A DNA stretch of 64,000 nucleotides from Halorubrum sp. BOL3-1 (GCF_004114375.1 NZ_CP034692.1:310001-374000); one strand, 5' to 3'; positions 34,794 through 45,160 are shown, numbered from the stretch's first letter. The notes: generated from the sequence alone by a model not told the origin. Translations and numbers: made by a program.

Positions 34794-36098
34794 ATGATCG
34801 AGCGCATTCACACGTCGGACGTCGAACCGGACGCGGACGAGGTCGCCATCGCCGGCCACGTCCACGAGATTCGCGACCTGGGAGGCCTCGTCTTCCTCAT
34901 CGTGCGCGATCGCGAGGGGCTCATTCAGATCGTTTTCAAAGAGGAGCGCGAGCCGGAGCTGTTCGAGGCCGTTCAGGACATCGGCGCCGAAGACGTCGTC
35001 CGGATCGTCGGCGACCCGCTCGACAGCGACCAGGCGCCCGGCGGCGTCGAGATCGCGCCCACGGAGTACGAGGTCATCGACGAGGCGGACTCCCCGCTGC
35101 CCCTGGAGATCTCGAAGGACATCGAGGTCGACCTCTCGACCCGGCTCGACAACCGCGCGCTCGACCTCCGGAAGCCGGAGACGCTCGCCGTGTTCGCGCT
35201 CCGCTCGGAGCTGATCACCGCGATGGAGGAGTGGTTCGACGACGAGGGGTTCGTCGACATCAAGACGCCCCTGATCTCGAAGGGCGGGGCGGAGGGCGGC
35301 GCCGAGCTGTTCCCGATCCTCTACTACAACCAGGACGCGTTCCTGTCGCAGAGCCCTCAGCTCTACAAGCAGATGCTGATGGCCTCGGGCTACGAGGCCG
35401 TCTACGAGACGGGCACCGCGTTCCGTGCCGAGGACTTCGCGACCTCGCGGCACGTCTCCGAGATCTCGATGTTCGACGTCGAACTGGCGTACGTCGACGA
35501 CCACGACGACGTGATGGACGTTCAAGAGGAGTCCCTCCGGTACGCGCTCCGCGAGGTCGCGGAGAACGCCGAGCGCGAGCTCGACTTACTCGACGTCGAC
35601 CTCGACGTTCCCGAGGACGACTTCCCGCGGATCACCTTCGACGAGGCGCTCGACGTTCTCGAAACCGAGTACGGTCACTTCCCGGACGACCCGACCGACC
35701 TCGACACGAAAGGCGAGAGGCTGCTGGGCGAACACTTCGAGGAGCAGGGTCACCCCGCGTTCTTCGTCGTCGGCTACCCCGACGAGAAGTTCTACTACAT
35801 GCAGGACGTCGAGGGCGACGACATCGCCTCGCGGAAGTTCGACCTCATCTACGAGGGCCAAGAACTCTCCTCGGGCGGCCAGCGCGAACACGACGTCGAG
35901 CGCATGGTCGAGGTCATGGAGGCGGAGGGCGTCGAGACCGCCAACTTCGAGTTCTACATCGAGGCGCTGAGCTACGGGACGCCCCCGCACGGCGGCTACG
36001 GGCTGGGCATCGACCGGCTCGTCCAGCAGGTCGCCGGCCTCGACAACATCAAAGAGGCGATCATGTTCCCGCGCGACCCGAATCGGTTGGAGCCCTGA
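34794..36098 (+). CDS. aspS: Aspartyl-tRNA synthetase (archaeal type)
   Basis: 434 residues from ATG 34794 ([17 protein letters not shown]). The N-terminal OB fold binds the anticodon. The class II core has motif 2 [20 protein letters not shown] and motif 3 [23 protein letters not shown] is the amino-acid-binding loop. Haloarchaea such as Haloferax form Asn-tRNA by transamidation, so this enzyme is probably non-discriminating. That is inference from the group. No neighbour shares its pathway. Confidence 0.97.
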   Translation: MIERIHTSDVEPDADEVAIAGHVHEIRDLGGLVFLIVRDREGLIQIVFKEEREPELFEAVQDIGAEDVVRIVGDPLDSDQAPGGVEIAPTEYEVIDEADSPLPLEISKDIEVDLSTRLDNRALDLRKPETLAVFALRSELITAMEEWFDDEGFVDIKTPLISKGGAEGGAELFPILYYNQDAFLSQSPQLYKQMLMASGYEAVYETGTAFRAEDFATSRHVSEISMFDVELAYVDDHDDVMDVQEESLRYALREVAENAERELDLLDVDLDVPEDDFPRITFDEALDVLETEYGHFPDDPTDLDTKGERLLGEHFEEQGHPAFFVVGYPDEKFYYMQDVEGDDIASRKFDLIYEGQELSSGGQREHDVERMVEVMEAEGVETANFEFYIEALSYGTPPHGGYGLGIDRLVQQVAGLDNIKEAIMFPRDPNRLEP

Positions 36099-36297
36099 GA
36101 GCGTCGCGCGCGACGAAACCCGTCCCGACACCCCGTTTCTGACGTCGTCCGAATCTCACCGACCGCGGTCGTTTTCGGCGGCCCTTTTATGAGTGTTTGC
36201 TGCTCTCTCGGTTCGACCTGTGTATCGTGGTGTTTGAGCCGTCTACTGGCGATTAAAACCGATTAAATCGGGCGAAACTCGGGCGAACGGGTTGGGG

Positions 36298-36306
36298 TAT
36301 TAAAAC
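36298..36306 (+). promoter_or_regulatory. TATA box of the 36333-37371 unit
   Basis: TATTAAAAC lies 27-35 bp before ATG 36333. Similar AT-rich words (GATTAAAACC, GATTAAATCG) lie just upstream at 36251-36270 and could be alternative or tandem boxes. The rest of the 36099-36332 gap holds nothing else. Confidence 0.55.
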
Positions 36307-36332
36307 GCACAGCACCCCGAGCGGAAACCGCA

Positions 36333-36644
36333 ATGAACGCCATTCGAACCACACTGATCGCCGCGCTCGCGGCGGTAGTACTGATCGGGACCGGCGCGGC
36401 CGCCGGCGCCGTCGCGGCCGCTCCCGGCCCGGACGACGCCCCCGGCGACGCGGGGCCGCCGAGCGACCTCCCGGACCAAGTGCCGGACTTCGTCGGCGAC
36501 CTGCTGGGTAGCGTGAACGACTTCGTCTCCGGCGGCGTCGACGACCTCGGCGAGGCCGTGAGCGGGATCGCCGGCGACGGCGGCGCCGAAGGCGGCGCTT
36601 CCGGTGCGGACGACGGGTCCGACGCGGACGGGGAGGAGGCGTGA
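36333..36644 (+). CDS. Small secreted acidic protein
   Basis: 103 residues. A Sec-type signal (MNAIRTTLIAALAAVVLIGT, then AAAGAVAAA) precedes a Gly/Asp/Pro-rich chain with one amphipathic segment (FVGDLLGSVNDFVSGGVDD) and an acidic tail. Its stop lies 1 bp before the GTG of the next lipoprotein gene, so the two are surely co-expressed. Function unknown. Confidence 0.72.
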   Translation: MNAIRTTLIAALAAVVLIGTGAAAGAVAAAPGPDDAPGDAGPPSDLPDQVPDFVGDLLGSVNDFVSGGVDDLGEAVSGIAGDGGAEGGASGADDGSDADGEEA

Positions 36645-36645
36645 G

Positions 36646-37371
36646 GTGACGGACCGGAAGCCCGACCTCGACGCGCTCGACCGGCGGACGTACTTACAGG
36701 CAACCGGCGCCGCCGCGCTCGGCGCGGCGGGCCTCGCCGGCTGCGTGGGTCGCGCTACCGGTACGCTCGCGACGCAGGTGACCGACCAGCCCGCCGACAT
36801 CGGAGACTTCCAGTCGCTCGTCGTCACCGTCGAGGGGTTCTGGCTCGGACCGGAGGGCGCCGAGCCGGCGGACGACGATGCGGAGCCCGACGGCAACGAG
36901 ACCGACGCGGGCGGTGACGACGGAGCCGACGACACCGACGCCGGCAACGAGACCGACGGAGAAGACGACGCCCCCGACGGCCGCGAGTATCACGAGTTCG
37001 ACGAGCCGCAGGAGGCCGACCTCGTCGAACTCCAGAACGGGGAGACCCAGCTGATCGACGAGAGCGAGCTGGAGACGGGAGAGTACCCGTTCCTCCAGCT
37101 CGACGCGTCGGCGGCCGACGGGACCCTCACCGACGGGAGCGACGCGACCGTCGAGCTCCCGGGTAACGCGCCGCTGAAGTTCGACGCGTCGTTCGAGATC
37201 CGCGAGAACACGCGGACGACGTTCACCGCCGACTTCGCGCCGGTGCTGCGGGGGAACGGTCGATACCTCCTCCGACCGGTACCGAGCGGGATCGAGGTGG
37301 AGTACGGCGACGCCGAGGGATCGGACGGCGACGGTTCGACCGACGGCGAGAACTCGACCGACGACGCCTGA
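36646..37371 (+). CDS. DUF4382 lipoprotein
   Basis: 241 residues from GTG 36646. DRRTYLQATGAAALGAAGLAGC gives a twin-Arg-like start and lipobox cysteine. FQSLVVTVEGFWLGPEG, ADLVELQNGETQLI, EYPFLQLDASAADG and LKFDASFEI follow the DUF4382 pattern. An Asp/Glu-rich insert of about 45 residues (DAEPDGNETDAGGDD...) sits between the first two motifs. It is probably surface-exposed. Operon with the secreted protein just upstream. Confidence 0.8.
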   Translation: MTDRKPDLDALDRRTYLQATGAAALGAAGLAGCVGRATGTLATQVTDQPADIGDFQSLVVTVEGFWLGPEGAEPADDDAEPDGNETDAGGDDGADDTDAGNETDGEDDAPDGREYHEFDEPQEADLVELQNGETQLIDESELETGEYPFLQLDASAADGTLTDGSDATVELPGNAPLKFDASFEIRENTRTTFTADFAPVLRGNGRYLLRPVPSGIEVEYGDAEGSDGDGSTDGENSTDDA

Positions 37372-37668
37372 CGACCGCGCGTTCTCTCGGTCCCCCGTTG
37401 GGGTCGCGGTCGCGGCCGCCCGCGTCGGCGCGGGAGCAGGTCGCACCGAGACTTCGGGGTCAGGGCTGGGTCCGGTTCCCGGGATTCGGGGACCGAGAGA
37501 ATGCGCGCGTCGTTGCGGTCGGTTCCCGTCGAGGGGTCCGTTCGCCGTCAGAGGCACACGACCCGCACGATCGCCCGCGACGACTCGTTCGGGCGGTCTT
37601 CGCTTTCCTCGTTTCTTCGCTTTCTCGGTTCCGTGTTCCGTTTCAGTTGGTCCGACCGTCTCGTCGCG

Positions 37669-38364
37669 TCATGTCGACGCCGTCGCGTCCGGTCGCACGA
37701 ACGTCCGATACAGCGGTCCTGCGAGCAGCAGCGCGCCGGCCGCGGCCATGCCGAAGATCGCGGTCGGGTCGACGAGGGGCCCGCCGCTCGCCGCGAGGCG
37801 ATCGAGCGAGACGCCGACGGCGACTCCGCCCAGGACCCACGGCAGTTCACCGATCGCGGTCCCGACCAGGAACGGCCGGACTTCGACTCCGGCGGCCGCG
37901 GCCCCGACCGTCACCGCGTCGGAGGGGAGCGGCAGCAGGCGGGTCCCGACCACGGCGCGCACGCTTCCCGACTCCGTCGCGAAGCGCTCGCCGGCGCGAC
38001 AGAACCGGTCGGTGATTCCGGAGGTCTCACCGGCGTCAGACGGGTCTCGGAGTCTGAGCCGTCCCGCTCGAGCGAGCGCGTACGGCGGGAGCGAGGTGGC
38101 GACGACGAGCGCGAGCGCGAACGGCGTTCCGGCCGGGCCGTACCCGAAGCCGACGGCGACAGCGATCAGGGTCGTGGGCCACGCGAGGAGAGGTCTGACG
38201 GCCGCGAGCGCGACGACGGTGACTCCGAACCGCACCGGGTCGTCCGCGAGCAGGCGGAGCCGCGGGAGCGCCGCCTCGGGAGAGACCGCGAACACGAGCG
38301 TCGCCAGCGCGGCGACGGCGACGCCCGCGACCGCGTACCGACCGACCGTCGACCGGCGTTTCAC
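37669..38364 (-). CDS. TVP38/TMEM64 (VTT/DedA-like) membrane protein
   Basis: 231 residues from GTG at 38362-38364 (VKRRSTVGRYAVAG). About five or six hydrophobic helices. The core GFGYGPAGTPFALALVVATSL and RLLPLPSDAVTVGAAAAGVEVRPF matches the VTT domain, with the reentrant G-x-x-G-P segment and the R-x-x-P-x-P segment. It is probably a lipid scramblase-like or ion-coupled membrane protein. The 297-bp gap 37372-37668 downstream holds no gene I can support. Confidence 0.82.
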   Translation of the reverse strand: MKRRSTVGRYAVAGVAVAALATLVFAVSPEAALPRLRLLADDPVRFGVTVVALAAVRPLLAWPTTLIAVAVGFGYGPAGTPFALALVVATSLPPYALARAGRLRLRDPSDAGETSGITDRFCRAGERFATESGSVRAVVGTRLLPLPSDAVTVGAAAAGVEVRPFLVGTAIGELPWVLGGVAVGVSLDRLAASGGPLVDPTAIFGMAAAGALLLAGPLYRTFVRPDATAST

Positions 38365-38414
38365 GCTCTCGCGTCGGCGGGCGTCCGGTAAACGCTTTGT
38401 GGGTGCGGCCGTCG

Positions 38415-38942
38415 TCACTCCTCGACGAACGCCTCCCGGAACGGCTCCGAGAGGTGGTCGCGCTGCCACGCCGCGATAGCGTCCTCGCCCAGCAGGCTCG
38501 CCCACGCGGTCAGGATCCCGGCGCACAGGACAACGCCGGGAGCGACGTGTACGACTGCGTCGACGAACAGCGCGGGACGGAGGAGGAAGAACCCGATCCG
38601 GTCCGCGAGCGCGTCCCACGCCGGGCCGAAGACGGTCCAGCGGAACGCGAAGGGAACGACCGTCACCGTCGCGAGGGGATACGCGAGGACGTCCGTCACC
38701 GGACCGCCCTTCCCGCGGACGAACGCGAGCGCGTAGAACCCCCAGCAGGAGAGTGAGGCGAATGCGCCGGCGATCCGCTGGGGACCGACCGGCTCCCCGT
38801 GGCCTAGGGCCGCCACTCCGAAGAACGCCGCGGCCGCGACGGCGTAGCCGATCAGACACGCGAGCGCGCCCCCGACGAGGACGAGGCCGTGTTCGGTCCG
38901 CGACTGCCCGGCGAACGGCGCCAGCCCCAGCGGGACGTTCAT
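38415..38942 (-). CDS. Membrane protein of unknown function
   Basis: 175 residues with four hydrophobic helices (GLVLVGGALACLIGYAVAAA, IAGAFASLSCWGFYALAF, VLAYPLATVTVVPFAF, ALFVDAVVHVAPGVVLCAG). The tail is charged (FREAFVEE). It begins 46 bp downstream of nadK and is probably in the same unit. Not a family I recognise. Confidence 0.65.
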   Translation of the reverse strand: MNVPLGLAPFAGQSRTEHGLVLVGGALACLIGYAVAAAAFFGVAALGHGEPVGPQRIAGAFASLSCWGFYALAFVRGKGGPVTDVLAYPLATVTVVPFAFRWTVFGPAWDALADRIGFFLLRPALFVDAVVHVAPGVVLCAGILTAWASLLGEDAIAAWQRDHLSEPFREAFVEE

Positions 38943-38988
38943 CGCCGGAGCTTCCGGTCGGCCGCGGATCGAAGCTTGCGCGTCCGGC

Positions 38989-39816
38989 TCACGACAGCTT
39001 CCCGAGCGCCTCGAAGAAGTCAGAGGGCGGGCCGGCGACCCGTATCGGCGGTGCGGTCCGCTCGACGGTCACCTCGACCGGCCCGGCGAGCGCAGCGGTG
39101 TCCCGGCCGTCGCTGACGACGGTCGCGCCCGCCTCGTCCGAGACCGCGACGGTGACCTCGGCGTCCTCGTCGACCACGAGCGGCGGCATTCCCCCCTCAG
39201 CGGCCATTTCGTTGACGACTAACCCGTCCACGTCGGGATGGACTAAGGGTCCGCGCTCGGAGAGGTTGTACGCGGTCGACCCCGTCGGCGTGGCGACGAT
39301 GACGCCGTCGGCGTGGCCCTTCGAGTAGCGCGAGCCGTCGACGCGGACCTCGTACTCGACCCCCGCGCCGGGACCGCGGCGGTCGCCCTGGACGACCACC
39401 TCGTTCGCGGCCGGCGTCGAGGTCCAGTCGCCCGCGCTGGCGGCGAGCCGCGGGGCCTCGCGAACGTCTAACCCGCCGTGGCGGAACGACCTGATCTCGG
39501 CGCGGAGCGCGGCGGCGGCGGCGTCCGGCGGGACGGCGTTGAGGAAGCCGACCTCCCCGAGGTTCACCCCGACGATCGGCGTGTCGCCGGCGTTGCGCGC
39601 GACGAACAGGAACGTCCCGTCGCCGCCGACGGCGACGACCAGACCGCAGTCGTCGAACGCGTCGACCGGTCGGGCGTCGTCGCCGGCGTCGAGCGCCGCG
39701 GCGGTCTCCGCGTCGAGCCAGACGGCCTCGCCCGCGTCGACGACCACGTCCCTGAGCGTCGCCGCGAGCGACGCCGCCCGCTCGCTGCCCTTTCGCGCCA
39801 CGATGCCGACCTTCAT
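38989..39816 (-). CDS. nadK: NAD kinase
   Basis: 275 residues. GGDGT at 64-68 with the catalytic Asp66 is diagnostic. VGVNLGEVGFLN and GSTAYNLSERGPLVHPDVDG are the other family motifs. It phosphorylates NAD to NADP with ATP or polyphosphate. TATA-like CGCTTTTATC (minus strand, 39838-39847) lies 22-31 bp upstream. A membrane protein follows downstream. Confidence 0.93.
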   Translation of the reverse strand: MKVGIVARKGSERAASLAATLRDVVVDAGEAVWLDAETAAALDAGDDARPVDAFDDCGLVVAVGGDGTFLFVARNAGDTPIVGVNLGEVGFLNAVPPDAAAAALRAEIRSFRHGGLDVREAPRLAASAGDWTSTPAANEVVVQGDRRGPGAGVEYEVRVDGSRYSKGHADGVIVATPTGSTAYNLSERGPLVHPDVDGLVVNEMAAEGGMPPLVVDEDAEVTVAVSDEAGATVVSDGRDTAALAGPVEVTVERTAPPIRVAGPPSDFFEALGKLS

Positions 39817-39990
39817 GGAGAGTTCATCCTCGGCCCCGGATAAAAGCGTGCGGACATCGCGTGAACCGAGTCGGACGGCGGGAACGGTCGGCTACGCCGA
39901 GTTCTCGAAACCCGAAACCTCGCCGGAAAGTTTCAAGCCGCTCGGCCGCGTTGCTCGGCGTATGTCGACTCCCCACGGGCGGCGGAAACG

Positions 39991-41403
39991 ATGAGCGAGG
40001 AGGACGACTGGTTCGAGCGCGCGCTGCGCGAGACCGACGAGGCGTCCGACGGCCGACCGGCGGGGAGATCGGAGTCCGACTCCGACGACGAGGACCCGGA
40101 GTCGGACGGTTCGGCGGCCGGATCCGACAGCGCCGGATCCGACGCGGTCGACGCGGAATTCGAATCCGACGACACGGAGAGCGGTCTCGACGATCCGGCG
40201 AGAGAGATCGGGATCGGGAGCGACGACGCGGGCGACGAGCCCTCCGAGGGTGACCCCTTCGGCGGCGATGTCGACGGTGACGACGCCGAACCCGAGACGG
40301 TCGACGATCCCGCGACCGACGACCCGACGAACGGCGGCGTTCCCGCGGAGGCGTTCGGTGACGTCGACGAGGCGGAGTTCGACTCCTTCGGCGACGACGG
40401 TCCCTTCGGCGGGGGGACCGACGTCGACGCCGGGAACGGTGATGGCGCCGAGAGCGCCGGGAGCGACGACGTAGGCCCGTTCGGTGAGGACGACCTCTTC
40501 GGCGGGAGCCGGGGCGGCGGGTCCGGAAGCGGGGCCGGCGGCGCGGGCGGTGGTGGCGCCGACGCCGACGCCGGTACCGACCCCTTCGGGGGCTACCGTG
40601 GGTCCACGAGCGGCGGCGACGAGTTCGGGTTCGAGGATTTCGGCGGCGACGCCGGGGACGGAGAGGCGGCCGACTTCGACGTCGACCCCGACGAGTTTGA
40701 GTCGGAGATCGAGCGGACCGACATCGGGATCGGGGGTCTCGACGACATGATCCTCGGCGGCGTCCCCAGCCGGTCGCTCCTGTCGGTCATCGGCGGCGCC
40801 GGCACCGGGAAGACGACGTTCGCGCTCCAGTTCCTCAACCAGGCCCTCGAAACGGGAAACAAGGGAATCTACATCACCCTCGAACAGAGCCGCGAGTCGA
40901 TCTTCGACACGGCGGACGAGAAGGGCTGGTCGTTCCGCGAGCACGCGAACGAGGACCGGCTCGCGGTCGTCGCTATCGACCCCATCGAGATGGCGAACTC
41001 GCTGTCGTCGATCCGCAACGACCTCGTCCGGCTCATCGCGGAGTTCGACGCGGACCGGTTGGTCCTCGACTCCGTTTCGCTTTTGGAGATGATGTACGAC
41101 CACCCCGCGAAGCGACGCTCGGAGGTGTTCGGCTTCACGCGGTCGCTGAAGGAGGCGGGCGTGACGACGCTGCTCACCTCCGAGGCGAGCGAACAGAACC
41201 CGTACGCCTCCCGCCACGGGATCGTCGAGTACCTCACGGACGCGGTGTTCGTCCTCCAGTATATCCGCGGCTCGGACTTCCGCGAGACGCGGCTGGCCGT
41301 CGAGATACAGAAGATCCGCGACGCGAACCACTCCCGCGAGACGAAGCCGTACGACATCACCGACACCGGCATCTCGGTGTACGACCAGGCGAACATCTTC
41401 TGA
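39991..41403 (+). CDS. KaiC-like RecA-superfamily ATPase with long acidic N-terminus
   Basis: 470 residues. The first 235 are Asp/Glu/Gly/Ser-rich with short PFGG-type phrases (DPFGGDVDGDD, GPFGGGTD, DPFGGYRG) and are probably disordered. The ATPase begins at about 238 (ERTDIGIGGLDDMILGGVP), with Walker A GGAGTGKTT (about 268-276) and Walker B ADRLVLDSVSLLE. SEASEQNPYASRHGIVEYL and IRGSDFRETRLAVEIQK are KaiC-like. Only one ATPase domain is present. Archaeal KaiC-like proteins often act in signalling or motility; no motility genes adjoin. The GC-rich N-terminus carries several overlapping open frames. Confidence 0.85.
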   Translation: MSEEDDWFERALRETDEASDGRPAGRSESDSDDEDPESDGSAAGSDSAGSDAVDAEFESDDTESGLDDPAREIGIGSDDAGDEPSEGDPFGGDVDGDDAEPETVDDPATDDPTNGGVPAEAFGDVDEAEFDSFGDDGPFGGGTDVDAGNGDGAESAGSDDVGPFGEDDLFGGSRGGGSGSGAGGAGGGGADADAGTDPFGGYRGSTSGGDEFGFEDFGGDAGDGEAADFDVDPDEFESEIERTDIGIGGLDDMILGGVPSRSLLSVIGGAGTGKTTFALQFLNQALETGNKGIYITLEQSRESIFDTADEKGWSFREHANEDRLAVVAIDPIEMANSLSSIRNDLVRLIAEFDADRLVLDSVSLLEMMYDHPAKRRSEVFGFTRSLKEAGVTTLLTSEASEQNPYASRHGIVEYLTDAVFVLQYIRGSDFRETRLAVEIQKIRDANHSRETKPYDITDTGISVYDQANIF

Positions 41404-41455
41404 GCGGGACGAGCGACGTAGTGTATAAGCCAGTGCGTGTCGCAGCGGCGGTTAT

Positions 41456-43204
41456 TTATGAAAGTCGCTTCGACACGTACGGCCCGTCCTGCCGATACCC
41501 GAGCTTCTCGCGGTAGTACTCCCGCGCGCCGATCCCGGAGATGACCGCGATCTTCCCGTATCCCGCCTCGCGAGCCAGTTCCTCGGCGCGTTCGAGCAGC
41601 CGCGTCCCGTACCCCTGATGCTGCCAGTCGCCGTCGCCGCCGATCCCGACCTCGGTGCCGTACACGTGGAGTTCGCGCACGAGGGCGGCGTCCGCCAGCT
41701 CGCGGCGGACCGGGTCGCCCTCGGTGCCGGGCGCGCCGGGCTGGTCCGGGGCGAAGGAGGGGAACCGCAGCCGGCAGAAGCCGACGAGCAGGTCGCGGAC
41801 GGGGTCCTCGAACGAGATGAAGTGCTCCGTCCCGCCGCCGGCCTCGTAGACCAGCACGTCGAGTTCGATGTCGTCCGGGTCGGGATCGGCGTCGTTGTGC
41901 CCCACCTCGCGGGCGCGGATGTCGCGTTGGACGATCCCCTTCTCCTCGGCGCGCCGGGCCGCGAGCTGGCGGAGGTTCGACTTCTGGACGCCCCCCTCGA
42001 TGAAGTCCGCGGGGATGTCGCGCTGGACGCGCTGGAGTCTCGTGTACTTCGGGATCTCGTCCATGATCTCCGCGACCAGGTCCGCCGCCTCCTCGCTCGT
42101 GAGCGGGTCGAAGTCGTCGCGTTGCCAGCGGTCGTACACGCGGGTCCCCTCGACGACGAGCGTGGGGTAGATCTTCAGGTAGTCGGGCCGCCAGTCGGAG
42201 CTGTCGAACAGCTGGCGGAAGTCCTCTAAACACATCTCTCGCGTCATCCCCGGCTGGCCCGGCATCATGTGGAAGCCGATCTTAAACGCGGCGTCGCGCA
42301 GCCGGCGGTTGGCGTTCCGGCTCGCCTCGTTGCCGTGTCCGCGGTGCATCTCGCGGTTGATCCGCTCGTAGGTGGTCTGGACGCCGACCTCGACTTTCGT
42401 GCCGCCGAGATCGAGCATGCGGTCGATCTGCTCGGGGTCGCACCAGTCCGGCTTCGTCTCGAAGGTGGTGCCGATGTTGCGGATCGCGTTGGTCTCGTTT
42501 TCCGCGATCACGTCTTCGAGGTACTCGAACTCGGTCTCGTCGGGGTCGGGCGCGAACGACACGCCCTCGGCGGGTTCCGGCTCCTCGTCGAGGTCGTAGT
42601 CGTTCATCGCCTGGAGCGCGCGCTTGACGAACCACTCCTGGTAGTCGTGGGAGCGAGCCGTCATCGTCCCGCCCATCACGATTAGCTCCACCTTGTCGAC
42701 CGGGTGGCCGATCTTCCGGAGCTGTTCGAGCCGGAGCCGCACCTGCCCGTACGGGTCGTAGTCGTTCTGCTTCCCGCGGGCCGCGGCCGGCTCGTGGCCC
42801 GTGTACGACTGCGCGGAGGAGAACTCCGAGGCCGGCCCGCCCGGGCAGTAGAGGCACTTTCCGTGGGGACACAGCTCCGGCGAGGTCATGATCGCGACCG
42901 GCGAGACGCCCGAGGCGGTCCGGACGGGCTTCCGCTGGACCACCTCGATCACGTCGTCGCGGTGATCCGCGGGCGCGTGGTCGAGTATCTCGGTGTTCTT
43001 CGGCACCTTCGGCGACGAGAACTCCGAGCAGGCGTCGAGCTTGGCGGACTCCAGGTCGTCGCGCTCGACCTCGCCGGCGAGGATGCGGTCGACAAGGTGT
43101 TCGCAGGTCCGGACGAACGCCTCGGACCGGTCCGCGGACTCTCCGGCGCCCGCGTCGCCGCCCTCGCCTTCGGCAGCCGCGTCACCTGCCGCGTCTGTAC
43201 TCAT
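41456..43204 (-). CDS. elp3: Elp3-type tRNA uridine-34 carboxymethyl-transferase (radical SAM/GNAT)
   Basis: 582 residues. The N-terminal extension is acidic. The radical SAM cluster ligands are C112, C117 and C120 (CPHGKCLYC). VELIVMGGTMTARS, GVQTTYERINREMHRGH and GFHMMPGQPGMT follow. The C-terminal GNAT domain has VGIGGDGDWQHQGYGTRLLERAE (acetyl-CoA loop). It installs cm5U at the wobble uridine from acetyl-CoA and SAM. Archaeal Elp3 works alone, without Elp1/2. The 3' end is close to and convergent with the KaiC-like gene. Confidence 0.95.
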   Translation of the reverse strand: MSTDAAGDAAAEGEGGDAGAGESADRSEAFVRTCEHLVDRILAGEVERDDLESAKLDACSEFSSPKVPKNTEILDHAPADHRDDVIEVVQRKPVRTASGVSPVAIMTSPELCPHGKCLYCPGGPASEFSSAQSYTGHEPAAARGKQNDYDPYGQVRLRLEQLRKIGHPVDKVELIVMGGTMTARSHDYQEWFVKRALQAMNDYDLDEEPEPAEGVSFAPDPDETEFEYLEDVIAENETNAIRNIGTTFETKPDWCDPEQIDRMLDLGGTKVEVGVQTTYERINREMHRGHGNEASRNANRRLRDAAFKIGFHMMPGQPGMTREMCLEDFRQLFDSSDWRPDYLKIYPTLVVEGTRVYDRWQRDDFDPLTSEEAADLVAEIMDEIPKYTRLQRVQRDIPADFIEGGVQKSNLRQLAARRAEEKGIVQRDIRAREVGHNDADPDPDDIELDVLVYEAGGGTEHFISFEDPVRDLLVGFCRLRFPSFAPDQPGAPGTEGDPVRRELADAALVRELHVYGTEVGIGGDGDWQHQGYGTRLLERAEELAREAGYGKIAVISGIGAREYYREKLGYRQDGPYVSKRLS

Positions 43205-43257
43205 TGCCTTCCGATCGGCGGGTTTCGGGGTTAAGCGTGTCGCACCCGCGTCCCGGT

Positions 43258-43548
<291 letters not shown>

Positions 43549-43622
43549 CACCTCTCGGACCCCGGGAGCGGCCGTCGATCGGATCCGCCCGTTTTAGGTC
43601 GGCCGGACCGTACCGCGAGAGC

Positions 43623-45140
43623 GTGTTACGGAAGGACCTCCTGCGCGTCTCTCGCGCGGGCGGCGGCTACCGTCCGCAGTTCACGACCCGGGAACACCGG
43701 CCGTTGGCGGCTCGCGTCCTCGGGGCCTTCGAGTCGCACGCGGGCGAGCGCCGGGGGGACCTCGACGACGCGCTGGCGGACCTAGAGGCCGACGCCGCCG
43801 CCCGAAACGGGGAGTTCAAGCTCGTTCGGGGACTCGCCGCGCTCGTCGAGCGGGAGTGCGAGTTCGAGACCCGTGCGCCGGTCCCCCCGCGTCGCGTCCG
43901 ACGGGCCGCGTTCGAGGCCGCGGCGGCGGTCGGCGTCGCGATCGAGGGGGAGCGCGAGACCGCGGTCGACCGCGCCGCCGACGCCCTCGGGATCGACTCG
44001 GGGGCGGTCGAGGCGTCCCTGTACGCCGACCGCGACGTGAATCAGGTCCTCGTCGACGCCGACGTGCGCTGGGACCCCGACGCGCTGCTCGAACAGTACG
44101 ACCTCTCGCTCGCGCAGACGGCGCTGTTCGACGCCACCGAGGTTCGGGTCCGGTCGAACGATCCGAAACGGCTCGTCTCCGCGGTCAAGCGCCTGCGGCT
44201 GATGTACGAGGTCGAGCAGACCGCAGAGGGGCGGGAGCTCGTCGTCACCGGCCCCGACGCGCTCTTCTCGCGCACGCGCCGCTACGGAACCGCGTTCGCG
44301 CGCCTGCTCCGGACCGTCGCGGCGTCCGCGGAGTGGTCGCTGGCGGCGACGGTCGACGACCGCGGCCGCGAGCGGACGATGCGCCTCTCGGACGGCGACG
44401 TGACCGTCCCGGACGTGGAGCCGGTCGCGGAGCCGGCGTTCGACAGCGGGGTCGAGGCCGACTTCGCCGCCCGGTTCCGCGGGATCGACCTCGATTGGAC
44501 GCTCGTCCGCGAGCCGGAGCCGCTCGAAACGGGCGCGAGCGTGATGATCCCGGACTTCGCGTTCGACTACGACCACGCCGACTTCCGGCTCTTCTTCGAG
44601 GTGATGGGCTTCTGGACGCCGGAGTACGTCGAGAAGAAGCTCGGCCAGCTGGCCGATGTCGAGGACGTGGACCTCCTCGTCGCGGTCGACGAGAGCCTCG
44701 GGGTGGGAGAGGAGATAGCCGCCCGCGACCACCGCGTCGTCACCTACTCCGGAACGGTTCGCGTGAAGGATGTCGTCGACGTCCTCGACGAGTACGCGGC
44801 CGAGTTCGTCGCGGACGCGGCCGCCGCCCTGCCGGACGCCCTCTCGCCCGACGCCGACGCGATCGGGCTGGCCGAACTGGCCGACGAACGCGGTGTGAGC
44901 GTCGCGGCGATCGAGGACAAGTCGTTCCCCGACCACGAACGGGCCGGTCGCACCCTCGTGCGGCCCGCGGTGTTGGAGGCCGTCGGGGCCGAGATCGAGC
45001 CGGGGATGTCGCTGTCGGCGGCCGAGGCGGTCCTCGACGAGTACGGCGTCGACGACGCCAGCGCAGCGCTCTCGCGGCTCGGATTCCGGGTCGAGTGGGA
45101 GGGACTCGGCGGCGGGACGGTGCGGGAGAAAGGGGAGTAG
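43623..45140 (+). CDS. bax1: Bax1-like nuclease (DUF790), XPB partner
   Basis: 505 residues from GTG 43623 (MLRKDLLRVSRAGGGYRPQF). GTTTTAGGTC 23-32 bp upstream supports this start. The N-terminal half matches DUF790. The nuclease part has MIPDFAFDYDHADFRLFFEVMGFWTPEY, then VDLLVAVDESL, with the acidic PD-(D/E)xK-like residues. Bax1 binds archaeal XPB and makes a helicase-nuclease pair; in many archaea the two genes are adjacent. Here the XPB gene is at 9130. Repeat copy C follows. Confidence 0.85.
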   Translation: MLRKDLLRVSRAGGGYRPQFTTREHRPLAARVLGAFESHAGERRGDLDDALADLEADAAARNGEFKLVRGLAALVERECEFETRAPVPPRRVRRAAFEAAAAVGVAIEGERETAVDRAADALGIDSGAVEASLYADRDVNQVLVDADVRWDPDALLEQYDLSLAQTALFDATEVRVRSNDPKRLVSAVKRLRLMYEVEQTAEGRELVVTGPDALFSRTRRYGTAFARLLRTVAASAEWSLAATVDDRGRERTMRLSDGDVTVPDVEPVAEPAFDSGVEADFAARFRGIDLDWTLVREPEPLETGASVMIPDFAFDYDHADFRLFFEVMGFWTPEYVEKKLGQLADVEDVDLLVAVDESLGVGEEIAARDHRVVTYSGTVRVKDVVDVLDEYAAEFVADAAAALPDALSPDADAIGLAELADERGVSVAAIEDKSFPDHERAGRTLVRPAVLEAVGAEIEPGMSLSAAEAVLDEYGVDDASAALSRLGFRVEWEGLGGGTVREKGE

Positions 45141-45160
45141 CGCGGGATCAGCAGAACAAC

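Noticed and set aside
29768-34807. A single minus-strand open frame of 1679 codons
   Set aside because: Only 29768-31990 (Cdc48) is protein-like; the rest is antisense to larC and rich in Arg/Pro, an effect of GC-rich codons leaving few stop codons.
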